Of a stretch of DNA of 64,000 bases, positions 34,057 to 41,358 are shown piece by piece. Numbering within the stretch: the first letter of the stretch is position 1; each line of letters starts with the position of its first letter. This DNA comes from Bog-473 sp963766995 (GTDB lineage: Bacteria > Actinomycetota > Acidimicrobiia > Acidimicrobiales > RAAP-2), in assembly GCA_963766995.1 (NCBI GenBank), contig CAVYCE010000001.1:868001-932000 (forward strand). Reading direction: 5' to 3'. A model generated the notes under the pieces. It ran no database searches and was not told the origin of the DNA. It saw only the letters and a list, made by a program, of their open reading frames with translations. A program made the position numbers and the translations under genes.

Positions 34057-35238
34057 GTGGATCTTCGCTACACCGAGGACGAGCAGGCCTTCCGCGATCA
34101 CTTGCGGACGTGGCTGCGAGACACCCTGCCTTCGCTACCCCCGGTGCCCGACCACAATGATTGGCCCGGCCGGCGTGCCTACGACTCCAATTGGCAGCGG
34201 CTGCTCTTCGGCGCCGGTTATGCCGGGGTGGACTGGCCCGTTGAGGGAGGAGGACGGGGTTCCTCTCCGATTGAGCAGCTGATCTTCAAGGAAGAGTGCG
34301 AGCGCGCCGGCGCGCCGTATGTCGGCGTCAACTTCGTGGGTCTGCTCCACGCCGGCCCGACCATCATTGCCGAGGGCAGCGCAGCACAGCAGGAGCGCTA
34401 CTTGCCGCCCATCCTCGACGGCCGCGAGGTGTGGTGCCAAGGCTTCAGCGAGCCCGATGCCGGCAGTGACCTGGCTTCGCTACGCACCAAGGCGGTCCGC
34501 GACGGTGATCAGTACGTCGTCACCGGCTCGAAGATCTGGACGTCCCATGCCGAAGTGGCGGATCACTGCGAGCTGCTGGTGCGCACTGGGGAAGAAGGCC
34601 ACCGAGGCATCACATGGTTGATCATGCCCATGGACTCCCCGGGAATTGAGATCCGACCCCTACGCACCATTGCGGGTTCCACCGAGTTCGCCGAGTTGTT
34701 CCTCAACGAAGTGCGCATCCCGGTGGCCAACCGAGTGGGCGACGAGAACGACGGGTGGCGAGTCACGATGGTGACGCTGTCCTTCGAACGGGGCACTGGT
34801 TTCGTGGGCGAGCTACTTGAGTCGATGCGCCTGCTGCGTGCCTTGCACCAGTTGACCCATCGCTTGGACCTCATGGGAGATCTCGGACTGCAGCGCAAGA
34901 TCGGTCACCTCACCGCCGCCTTCGACGCACTGTGGGCGCTGACCAAGCGCAATGTCTCCGAGGCAGCGCAGACCGGCATTCCCGGCATCGGAGGATCGGT
35001 CTTCAAGCTGTCCTTCTCCGAACAGGCGCAGGCCCTCGGCGACCTGGCCATGGAAGTACTCGACCGCTCCTCGTTGGTGTCCGAGCCCCTACTGGCTCCC
35101 GACGGGGACTCATTCGGCAACGACGAGCAGGTCGCCGCCTGGTTCAAGTCGATTTCGCTGACCATTGCCGCCGGCACGTCACAGGTGCAGCGGAACATTG
35201 TGGCCGAACGCATTCTCGGCTTGCCCAAGGTTCGATGA
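34057..35238 (+). CDS. Acyl-CoA dehydrogenase, large-type subunit
   Basis: A 393-residue acyl-CoA dehydrogenase: VWCQGFSEPDAGSDLASLRTKAV, TGSKIWTSHAEVADHC, FAELFLNEVRIPVANRVG and the C-terminal IAAGTSQVQRNIVAERILGLPK. The residue before GT is again Ala instead of the usual catalytic Glu, as in the pair at 24608. It starts with GTG 19 bases after the amidohydrolase stop. It is the first member of the second heteromeric pair in the window. Confidence 0.87.
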   Translation: MDLRYTEDEQAFRDHLRTWLRDTLPSLPPVPDHNDWPGRRAYDSNWQRLLFGAGYAGVDWPVEGGGRGSSPIEQLIFKEECERAGAPYVGVNFVGLLHAGPTIIAEGSAAQQERYLPPILDGREVWCQGFSEPDAGSDLASLRTKAVRDGDQYVVTGSKIWTSHAEVADHCELLVRTGEEGHRGITWLIMPMDSPGIEIRPLRTIAGSTEFAELFLNEVRIPVANRVGDENDGWRVTMVTLSFERGTGFVGELLESMRLLRALHQLTHRLDLMGDLGLQRKIGHLTAAFDALWALTKRNVSEAAQTGIPGIGGSVFKLSFSEQAQALGDLAMEVLDRSSLVSEPLLAPDGDSFGNDEQVAAWFKSISLTIAAGTSQVQRNIVAERILGLPKVR

Positions 35239-35254
35239 GAGAGACCGCGCGCTG

Positions 35255-36271
35255 ATGGACTTTCGCATCACAGACGATCAGAAAGAACTGGCGTCGGGCA
35301 TCAGGACCATGCTGGCCGGCCGTCTGCCTCTCGAGCATGTGCGCGCCCAAGAAGATGCCGAGTCGGCCATTAGCGCCGAGGACTGGCTGGCCCTGGGTGA
35401 CACCGGCGTGTTCGCCCTCACGCTGCCCGAGCCCAACGGTGTGGGCCTCGGCATGGCCGATGCCGTGGTGGTCTTCGAAGAACTCGGGCGCGCCCTCATC
35501 CCCGGTCCACTGGTGGGCACCTTCCTGGCCGCCAGCGCGGGGTTGGTGGATGGCGCCGCCAAAGGGGCCGCCCAGGTCGGCGTGCACGGAGGCTCCGGCC
35601 CCATCCTCATTGAACACCTGGCCTCGCTCAATGCGCTGCTGGTGATCTCCGGCTTCGAGCGCACCGCGACCACGCGACTGCTCAATCCCGCACCCTCAGT
35701 GAGCACCGCTCGACGGATCACGGCGCCCCTGTGCCCTCTCACTCCAATGTGGCAGGTCGATTCGTTGCCGGCCGGAGACCCGGTCAAGGACGTGGGCTTC
35801 CGTTTTGGGCGGGATGGCTCGTTGCTCACGGCTGCCTTGCAGGTGGGTCACGCTGCGGCCACGTTGGACCTGGCCGTCGAATACGCCAAGGTGCGCCAGC
35901 AATTCGGCAAACCCATCGGCAGCTTTCAGGCCATTAAGCACATCTGTGCCGACATGCTGGTGCGATCAGAAGTGGCACGCAATGCTGTGCAGGCGGCGGC
36001 CTGCCTGGCCGACGATCCTGAAGTGGTGAAGGCCGAGGCCGAGGGCACCGGGACCTCACCCGAAGACGTCATCCGTCGGGCCGTGATGGGAGCCAAGCTG
36101 CTGGCCGACGAGGCCGCCATGGCCAACGCACGGGCGGCCATTCAGGTGCACGGCGGTATGGGCTTCACGTGGGAGGTACCCATCCATCTCCATCTGAAGC
36201 GCTCGCGGGTACTGGCCACCACGTTTGGCACACCGTCGCAACTCTCGCTGGCCGTGTCAGCTCTCGCCTAA
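35255..36271 (+). CDS. Acyl-CoA dehydrogenase, small-type partner subunit
   Basis: A 338-residue dehydrogenase-fold protein with VRQQFGKPIGSFQAIKHICADM, ARAAIQVHGGMGFTWEVPIHLHLKRS and a short N-terminal domain. It lacks the FAD-loop signature of its neighbour. It is 16 bases downstream of the large subunit and presumably forms a heterotetramer with it. The start at MDFRITDDQKELA matches the family N-terminus. The substrate could be a steroid side-chain or a branched acyl-CoA. Confidence 0.84.
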   Translation: MDFRITDDQKELASGIRTMLAGRLPLEHVRAQEDAESAISAEDWLALGDTGVFALTLPEPNGVGLGMADAVVVFEELGRALIPGPLVGTFLAASAGLVDGAAKGAAQVGVHGGSGPILIEHLASLNALLVISGFERTATTRLLNPAPSVSTARRITAPLCPLTPMWQVDSLPAGDPVKDVGFRFGRDGSLLTAALQVGHAAATLDLAVEYAKVRQQFGKPIGSFQAIKHICADMLVRSEVARNAVQAAACLADDPEVVKAEAEGTGTSPEDVIRRAVMGAKLLADEAAMANARAAIQVHGGMGFTWEVPIHLHLKRSRVLATTFGTPSQLSLAVSALA

Positions 36272-36290
36272 CAAAACGGAGAACCTTGCT

Positions 36291-37274
36291 ATGACCGACC
36301 TCTCGTTGATCCCTCATGATGTGGTGCGCACCGTGCCCGAGGGCCAGGTGGTCTTCGGCATGCAATTGCCGATTCAGTCACAGTCGACGTTGTACGTGGC
36401 GGAATGGGAGAAGGCGGCCGGTCCGGCCGAGCTCGGTCGCATCGCCCAGGTGGCCGACCAGTCGGGCTACTTCTACCTTGGGGTGTGCGACCACACCGCC
36501 ATTCCCGAGCGCCTGGCCGATGCCATGGGAACCATTTGGTACGACACCACCGCCACCCTTGGTTGGTTGGCCGCGCTCACGACTCGAACTCATCTGCTGT
36601 CCCACGTGCTGATTTTGGCCCAGCGCCATCCGTTACGGGCCGCCAAAGAACTGTGCACGCTGGACGTGCTCTCGAACGGTCGTCTCATTGTCGGCGTCGG
36701 CGCCGGTCACGTGCCCGAGGAGTACGAACTGCTCACTGGTGATTTCGCCGAACGAGGGCGGCACACCGATGAGGCTGTGTCAGCGCTGGCCCTGGCTTTC
36801 ACGAACGAGTTCCCCCAACTCCCTGGGCCGCGATTCCCGGCGCAGGGCATGGGTGTGGCACCAAGACCGGTGCGCCAACCCCGTCCTCCCATTTGGATCG
36901 GTGGCTCCTCGCCGGCGGCCATTCGTCGCACGGCCGCATTCGGCGACGGCTGGCTCCCGCAGGGCACGCGACGACGCGATCTGCCAGAACAGATCGCCAG
37001 CCTGCGCCAACAACGGGAAGAGGTTCGAGGCGGCGCACCCATCGACATCGGCACCATTGTCGAACCGATACACATGAGCAGTGGGCCATCGACCTGGGAC
37101 CTGCCGGCCTGGGTGCTGCAGGGAAGTCCGGAAGAGATCGCCGAATCGTTGCGCCAGCTGACGGCCATGGGCGTGAACCATCTGCAGGTGCGCTTCATGG
37201 CTCGTTCATTGGATGAGTTCTGTGAACAGACAGCTGCCTTTGGCGAACAGGTTGGACCACTCCTCAACGATTGA
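36291..37274 (+). CDS. LLM-class flavin/F420-dependent oxidoreductase
   Basis: A 327-residue luciferase-like TIM-barrel protein. Typical segments are GMQLPIQSQSTLYVAEWEKAAG, GYFYLGVCDHTAIP, TRTHLLSHVLILAQRHP, LDVLSNGRLIVGVGAGHVPEEYEL and PPIWIGGSSPAAIRRTAAFGDGWLP. In actinobacteria most such proteins use F420. It is the last gene of the operon starting at 32835, 19 bases after the dehydrogenase, and probably reduces or oxidises an intermediate of the same pathway. Confidence 0.85.
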   Translation: MTDLSLIPHDVVRTVPEGQVVFGMQLPIQSQSTLYVAEWEKAAGPAELGRIAQVADQSGYFYLGVCDHTAIPERLADAMGTIWYDTTATLGWLAALTTRTHLLSHVLILAQRHPLRAAKELCTLDVLSNGRLIVGVGAGHVPEEYELLTGDFAERGRHTDEAVSALALAFTNEFPQLPGPRFPAQGMGVAPRPVRQPRPPIWIGGSSPAAIRRTAAFGDGWLPQGTRRRDLPEQIASLRQQREEVRGGAPIDIGTIVEPIHMSSGPSTWDLPAWVLQGSPEEIAESLRQLTAMGVNHLQVRFMARSLDEFCEQTAAFGEQVGPLLND

Positions 37275-37304
37275 CGCCAGTCCGGTGCATATCGGATCAG
37301 TAGG

Positions 37305-37817
37305 GTGGCTGGCCTGACCACTCGAAGCGGCACAACGGCTGAGCACAATCGGTCCGAGCCCGGCCGTCGAGGGGCGAAGCTCCTACGGCTCGGTGCCGTG
37401 GTGGCGGCGATCGCCTCCAACCTGGCCGGGGCCGTCGTCGTCTTCTTGTATCTCGGCGTGCTTGGGCCAGGCACTCCTGCTCTCGGGTCACACAAAGGTG
37501 ACACCGCTTTGTTGTTCTTTGGGGTGCTGGTAGTCACCACAGTGGGTGGCACCGCCTTCTTCACGTGGCTGACCAAATCACTCAACGATGCACTGACCCG
37601 AGGTGGACCATTCTCGCCTCACGATCGGCGAACACTGCTCGTCAACAGTGCTCGGGTGGCTCTCTTCTCGCTCTGCAGTTGGGTCATCGCGGCCGGCTTG
37701 TTCAGCTACTACGACGATGTCCTGCTCCATCGAGCGCGCCGTGACAGTGGTGCGCTTGGGCTTGGGCGTCGTGCTGGGCGGCCTCACCACCACTGCGCTG
37801 GTGTATTTGCTCAATGA
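37305..37817 (+). pseudogene. N-terminal membrane part of a frameshifted adenylate cyclase
   Basis: This frame encodes the N-terminal hydrophobic half of the cyclase whose catalytic half continues in the next frame. Helices include AVVAAIASNLAGAVVVFLYLG, ALLFFGVLVVTTVGGTAFFTWL and SARVALFSLCSWVIAAGLFSYYDDVLLHRA. After about residue 142 (near 37730) the frame runs into unrelated residues and a stop. Removing one base between 37721 and 37741 would join it to VTVVRLGLGVVLGGLTT in the next frame. This is either a real frameshift or a sequence error. Confidence 0.6.
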
Positions 37818-38850
37818 GCGAGCGGCCCGTCCCATGTACGCCCTCGTCTTCGCCCATGACGCACCGACCGAAGTGTCGGGGTTGGGCCTGGAACTGCGAC
37901 TGACCCTGGCCTGGGCCCTGGGGGCGGGTATCCCCATGCTCGGCATCGCGCTGGCCTACCTGGGCGAGACCGACCACGACTTCACCATCGTGCGGCGCAC
38001 CGTGCTGGTGGCCGCCGGCATTTCCGTGCTGGCCGGCGCCGTCATCGCCAATCTCATGGCTCGGGCAGTAGTGCGACCGGTGGAATCGGTGCGCCGAGCC
38101 ATGGCACTGGTGCAGGCCGGCGAGACCGGTGTCAGCATCGAAGTGGACGATGCCAGTGAAATCGGGCTCCTTCAGGCTGGCTTCAACGACATGATGGCCG
38201 GCTTACGAGAGCGCGCCGTTCTCGAGGATTTGTTTGGGCGACATGTCGGAATTGACGTGGCCCGCCAGGCCATGGAGCGCGGCATCGGCCTGCACGACGA
38301 GCAGCGCGACGTCAGCATTTTGTTCATCGACATCGTGGGTTCGACCACCTTGGCCGCCACCCGTCCCGCTTCCGAAGTGTTCGCACTTCTCAACGAGGTC
38401 TTCGCTGCCGTCGTGCGCGAAACCACCGCGGTGGGTGGATGGGTCAACAAATTCGAAGGCGACGCCGCACTCTGCGTCTTCGGCGCTCCGGCTGACATGC
38501 CCGACCATGCCGCACGGGCACTCCAGGCTGCTCGAGCGTTGCGCGTCGCGCTCATCGGCCTCGGGCGGCAACATCCTGGCCTCGACGCCGGTATCGGCGT
38601 GTCCACGGGGACCGTGGTGGCTGGGAACATCGGTGCCGAACAGCGGTTTGAGTACACCGTCATCGGCGATCCGGTCAATGAAGCTGCTCGCCTGACCGAG
38701 GAAGCTAAGACGAGCGACGGCAGAGTCCTGGCCAGTGAGCGCACCATCGATCAAGCCGGTGCCGAAGCCGCACACTGGGTGCACGTGGGGTCGACCACCC
38801 TGAGGGGCCGCACCAGTCCGACTGCGTCATATGCACCGAAACAACACTGA
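37717..38850 (+). CDS. Class III adenylate/guanylate cyclase with HAMP domain (frameshifted gene, 3' part)
   Basis: About 377 residues. It has further membrane helices (VRLGLGVVLGGLTTTALVYLL, LAWALGAGIPMLGIALAYLG, AAGISVLAGAVIANLMA), a HAMP linker (RAVVRPVESVRRAMALVQAGE), and a class III cyclase domain. The metal Asp is in SILFIDIVGSTTLA, with VNKFEGDAALCVFGAP and the dimer/transition-state segment YTVIGDPVNEAARLTEEAK. This is the layout of mycobacterial Rv1318c-1320c cyclases (six helices, HAMP, catalytic), but the first helices lie in the upstream frame. Start codon choices here are artificial. Confidence 0.8.
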   Translation: MSCSIERAVTVVRLGLGVVLGGLTTTALVYLLNERAARPMYALVFAHDAPTEVSGLGLELRLTLAWALGAGIPMLGIALAYLGETDHDFTIVRRTVLVAAGISVLAGAVIANLMARAVVRPVESVRRAMALVQAGETGVSIEVDDASEIGLLQAGFNDMMAGLRERAVLEDLFGRHVGIDVARQAMERGIGLHDEQRDVSILFIDIVGSTTLAATRPASEVFALLNEVFAAVVRETTAVGGWVNKFEGDAALCVFGAPADMPDHAARALQAARALRVALIGLGRQHPGLDAGIGVSTGTVVAGNIGAEQRFEYTVIGDPVNEAARLTEEAKTSDGRVLASERTIDQAGAEAAHWVHVGSTTLRGRTSPTASYAPKQH

Positions 38851-38860
38851 GCCAAACCCG

Positions 38861-38866
38861 TAAGGT
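38861..38866 (+). promoter_or_regulatory. Leaderless -10 box of the LLM gene
   Basis: TAAGGT ends six bases before the ATG at 38873. No Shine-Dalgarno is present. Confidence 0.55.
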
Positions 38867-38872
38867 GGCCGC

Positions 38873-39742
38873 ATGAAACTCGGAATTCACTTCGCCAACT
38901 TCACCCTTCCCGGGGGACCCGAGGCCCTCGGCCCGACCTTGGCGGCCACGGCACAAGCCGCTGAAGACATCGGGTGCACCACGTTCTCCTGCATGGACCA
39001 CTGGTTCCAAATGGAGGAGTTCGCCGACCGGAGCGACCCCATGCTCGAGGGCTACACCTGCCTGGGCTACCTGGCTGGGCTGACCAAGCACATGCGTCTC
39101 AGCCTGCTCGTGACCGGTGTGACCTATCGCCACCCTGGCTTACTGGCCAAGATCGTCACCACGCTCGATGTGCTGTCCGGCGGCCGAGCCCAGTTGGGCA
39201 TCGGAGCCGCCTGGTACGAAAAAGAGCACAAAGCGTTGGGCGTTCCATTCCCTTTGGTCAGTGAGCGCTTCGAGCGCTTGGAAGAGACGCTGCAGATCTG
39301 CCACCAAATGTGGAGTGACGACAACGGGCCGTACGTCGGCCGTCACTACCAGCTGGACGAAACCATCTGCTCACCCCGCCCCTTGCAGCAGCCGCATCCG
39401 CCCATCCTGATCGGCGGCAGTGGAGAGCGGAAGACCCTGAAGCTGGTGGCCCAATATGCCAACGCCTGCAACATTTTCGCCGTCTCGCCCGAAGTAGTGG
39501 GCCAAAAGCTCGATGTGCTGGCGCGGCACTGTGACGCCGAAGGGCGCAATCCGGCCGACATCCAGAAGACCATCCTGGCCTTCACCAATCCGGTTGATGA
39601 CCCCGACGCCTTCCTGCGCGACATGGAGGGCTACGCGAAAATGGGCGTGGAATTGGCAGAGATTATGCCGCTGGTACAAAACCCGGCCGAATGGGTGGCC
39701 AGTATTGGCGAAAAGTTCATCGAACAGCTGGACGAGGTGTAA
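38873..39742 (+). CDS. LLM-class F420-dependent oxidoreductase
   Basis: A 289-residue luciferase-like protein of the F420-dependent subgroup: MKLGIHFANFTLPGG, TTFSCMDHWFQMEEF, HMRLSLLVTGVTYRHPGLLAKIVTTLDVLSGGRAQLGIGAAWYEKEH and PPILIGGSGERKTL. The barrel is complete. The substrate cannot be read from sequence. It is followed 11 bases later by a small membrane protein, probably in the same transcript. Confidence 0.87.
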   Translation: MKLGIHFANFTLPGGPEALGPTLAATAQAAEDIGCTTFSCMDHWFQMEEFADRSDPMLEGYTCLGYLAGLTKHMRLSLLVTGVTYRHPGLLAKIVTTLDVLSGGRAQLGIGAAWYEKEHKALGVPFPLVSERFERLEETLQICHQMWSDDNGPYVGRHYQLDETICSPRPLQQPHPPILIGGSGERKTLKLVAQYANACNIFAVSPEVVGQKLDVLARHCDAEGRNPADIQKTILAFTNPVDDPDAFLRDMEGYAKMGVELAEIMPLVQNPAEWVASIGEKFIEQLDEV

Positions 39743-39753
39743 GGCCACATCGC

Positions 39754-40404
39754 ATGTTCATAACCGTCGCCTTCGACGTCCTCATCCTGGCCTACATATT
39801 GAGCCGGCAAGTCCGCGTCCGGATTGTGCCGCGCGATCCACGACTGCACCTGCCGGCCATCCTCGCCCTGATCGGCTTGCTCGAACTCATCGGCTACACC
39901 AGCGACCACCACCACCACGTGACGTCCGCCGACTACGCCTGGTTGCTGGGCACCTTGATGGTTGGTGCCGCCGGTCTGGGAGCCCTCCGCGCCCTGACCG
40001 TGCGGATCTGGGTCTACAACAACTGGGTGGTCCGCCAGGGCACCTGGGTCACCCTGACGCTGTGGGTCGTGTCGCTGTCCCTGCACTATCTGAGTGAAAT
40101 CGGCGCCGGCCACACTGGGGGCAGTGACCTCGTCAACTCCAGCCTGCTGCTCTACATCGGCGTCACGTTCGCCGTCCAGAATCTCGTCGTGCACCAACGA
40201 GCCCTGCCCCTCTGGCAGAAGCTTGGACCTGACGCCGGGCAGCGCATGCAGGTCAACTTCGGACAGGGTCCCGGTGGAGGCGCCACGTTCTTCACCACGT
40301 TCCGGAATTTCGGTGGCGATGCGCCGCCGCCTCAGACCTACGACCCGAACATCATCGATGCTGAAGTGGTCGAGGACGACGAAGACCCACCGCAACTGCG
40401 CTAG
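39754..40404 (+). CDS. Integral membrane protein of unknown function
   Basis: A 216-residue protein with about five hydrophobic helices (FITVAFDVLILAYIL, LPAILALIGLLELIG, LLGTLMVGAAGLGALRAL, VTLTLWVVSLSLHYL, SSLLLYIGVTFAVQNLVV), a His-rich loop (DHHHHVTSAD), and a polar Gly/Phe tail ending in acidic residues (EVVEDDEDPPQ). The His cluster suggests metal binding but no family is recognised. It lies downstream of the LLM gene in the same direction. Confidence 0.6.
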   Translation: MFITVAFDVLILAYILSRQVRVRIVPRDPRLHLPAILALIGLLELIGYTSDHHHHVTSADYAWLLGTLMVGAAGLGALRALTVRIWVYNNWVVRQGTWVTLTLWVVSLSLHYLSEIGAGHTGGSDLVNSSLLLYIGVTFAVQNLVVHQRALPLWQKLGPDAGQRMQVNFGQGPGGGATFFTTFRNFGGDAPPPQTYDPNIIDAEVVEDDEDPPQLR

Positions 40405-40453
40405 GTGATCGACGCCGGGTCATCCGCCCGCCTATCTCATACACTCGGCCGCC

Positions 40454-41125
40454 ATGACGACCCCCCGCACCTTCTCCCAGAAGCCCTTTGAGGGTCCCCC
40501 GGGATCAACCGAAGTTGTGCTCATCCGCCACGGCGCTTCGGCCGATGCCGTCGAAGGCGAAGAGTTCGACCTAGTCGACGGGCAGGGGGACCCGCCGCTT
40601 TCTCCGATCGGGCAGGAGCAGGCGAAACTGGTCAGTGCCCGCCTGGCCCGAGAAGAGTTCGCCGCGCTGTACGTCAGCACCCTCCGGCGGACATCGGAGA
40701 CGGCAGCGCCCCTAGTCGCTCACTCTGGTCTGGTGCCCGTCGTCGATGCCGATCTGCGCGAAGTCTTCCTCGGTGAATGGGAAGGGGGCATCTTCCGTCA
40801 GAAGGTGGCCGACCAGGACGACCTGTTGCAGCAGGTATTCAAGGAAGGACGATGGGATCCGATCCCCGGCGCAGAGACGTCAGTCGCTTTTGGGCAGCGG
40901 CTGCGCGCTGCCATCACACGGATCAGCCAAGCCCACGCTGGCCACAAGGTCGCCGTGTTCTCTCATGGAGCCGCCATCGCCGAACTGATGCACCAAGCCA
41001 GCGGCTCCGAGCCGTTCGCCTTCCTCAGCGTGGACAATGCGTCCATCTCCCGCATTCTCGTGGCAGCTGACCGGTGGGTTCCACGCGGCTACAACGACCG
41101 CTCACACCTGGACGCGCCAGAGTAA
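40454..41125 (+). CDS. Histidine phosphatase family protein
   Basis: A 223-residue phosphoglycerate-mutase-like phosphatase. The catalytic His is in VVLIRHGASAD, the phosphate pocket Arg in STLRRTSETAAPL, the acid residue in LREVFLGEWEGG, and the second His in VAVFSHGAAIAELMHQ. It probably dephosphorylates a small molecule. A TACACT box lies eight bases before the ATG. The next small gene starts five bases after its stop. Confidence 0.9.
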   Translation: MTTPRTFSQKPFEGPPGSTEVVLIRHGASADAVEGEEFDLVDGQGDPPLSPIGQEQAKLVSARLAREEFAALYVSTLRRTSETAAPLVAHSGLVPVVDADLREVFLGEWEGGIFRQKVADQDDLLQQVFKEGRWDPIPGAETSVAFGQRLRAAITRISQAHAGHKVAVFSHGAAIAELMHQASGSEPFAFLSVDNASISRILVAADRWVPRGYNDRSHLDAPE

Positions 41126-41129
41126 ACCT

Positions 41130-41354
41130 GTGGGATCGAGCGGAGACCGGCCGCGAAAGCCAAAGAGAAAACTGCCACCCATTCCCAAGTACGTGCGTCC
41201 CCCGAATGCTGGTCGATACTGGAGACTGGGCGGACCGTTGACGGCCGACAAAGAAGCCGAGGCGGTAGCGGCCGAGCGAGCCAAAAAACCAGGCCGGTTG
41301 GGTCGCTGGGTACTGAAGAAGCTAGGTGGCTCCCCGCCACCCGGAGCCACCTAG
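41130..41354 (+). CDS. Small basic protein of unknown function
   Basis: A 74-residue, Lys/Arg/Pro-rich protein (KPKRKLPPIPKYVRPPNAGRYW, AERAKKPGRLGRWVLKKLG). GTG at 41130 is the start, five bases after the phosphatase stop. The composition is unlike a random shadow frame, and the end is embedded in the terminator hairpin at 41318. It may be nucleic-acid or membrane binding. No family is recognised, and it could still be a chance frame. Confidence 0.45.
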   Translation: MGSSGDRPRKPKRKLPPIPKYVRPPNAGRYWRLGGPLTADKEAEAVAAERAKKPGRLGRWVLKKLGGSPPPGAT

Positions 41355-41358
41355 CTTC
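41318..41358. terminator. Strong bidirectional hairpin terminator between convergent genes
   Basis: GAAGCTAGGTGGCTCC and GGAGCCACCTAGCTTC form a perfect 16-pair stem with a nine-base loop. The right arm covers the stop codon of the plus-strand small gene and reaches into that of the minus-strand FtsH-like gene. Confidence 0.8.
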
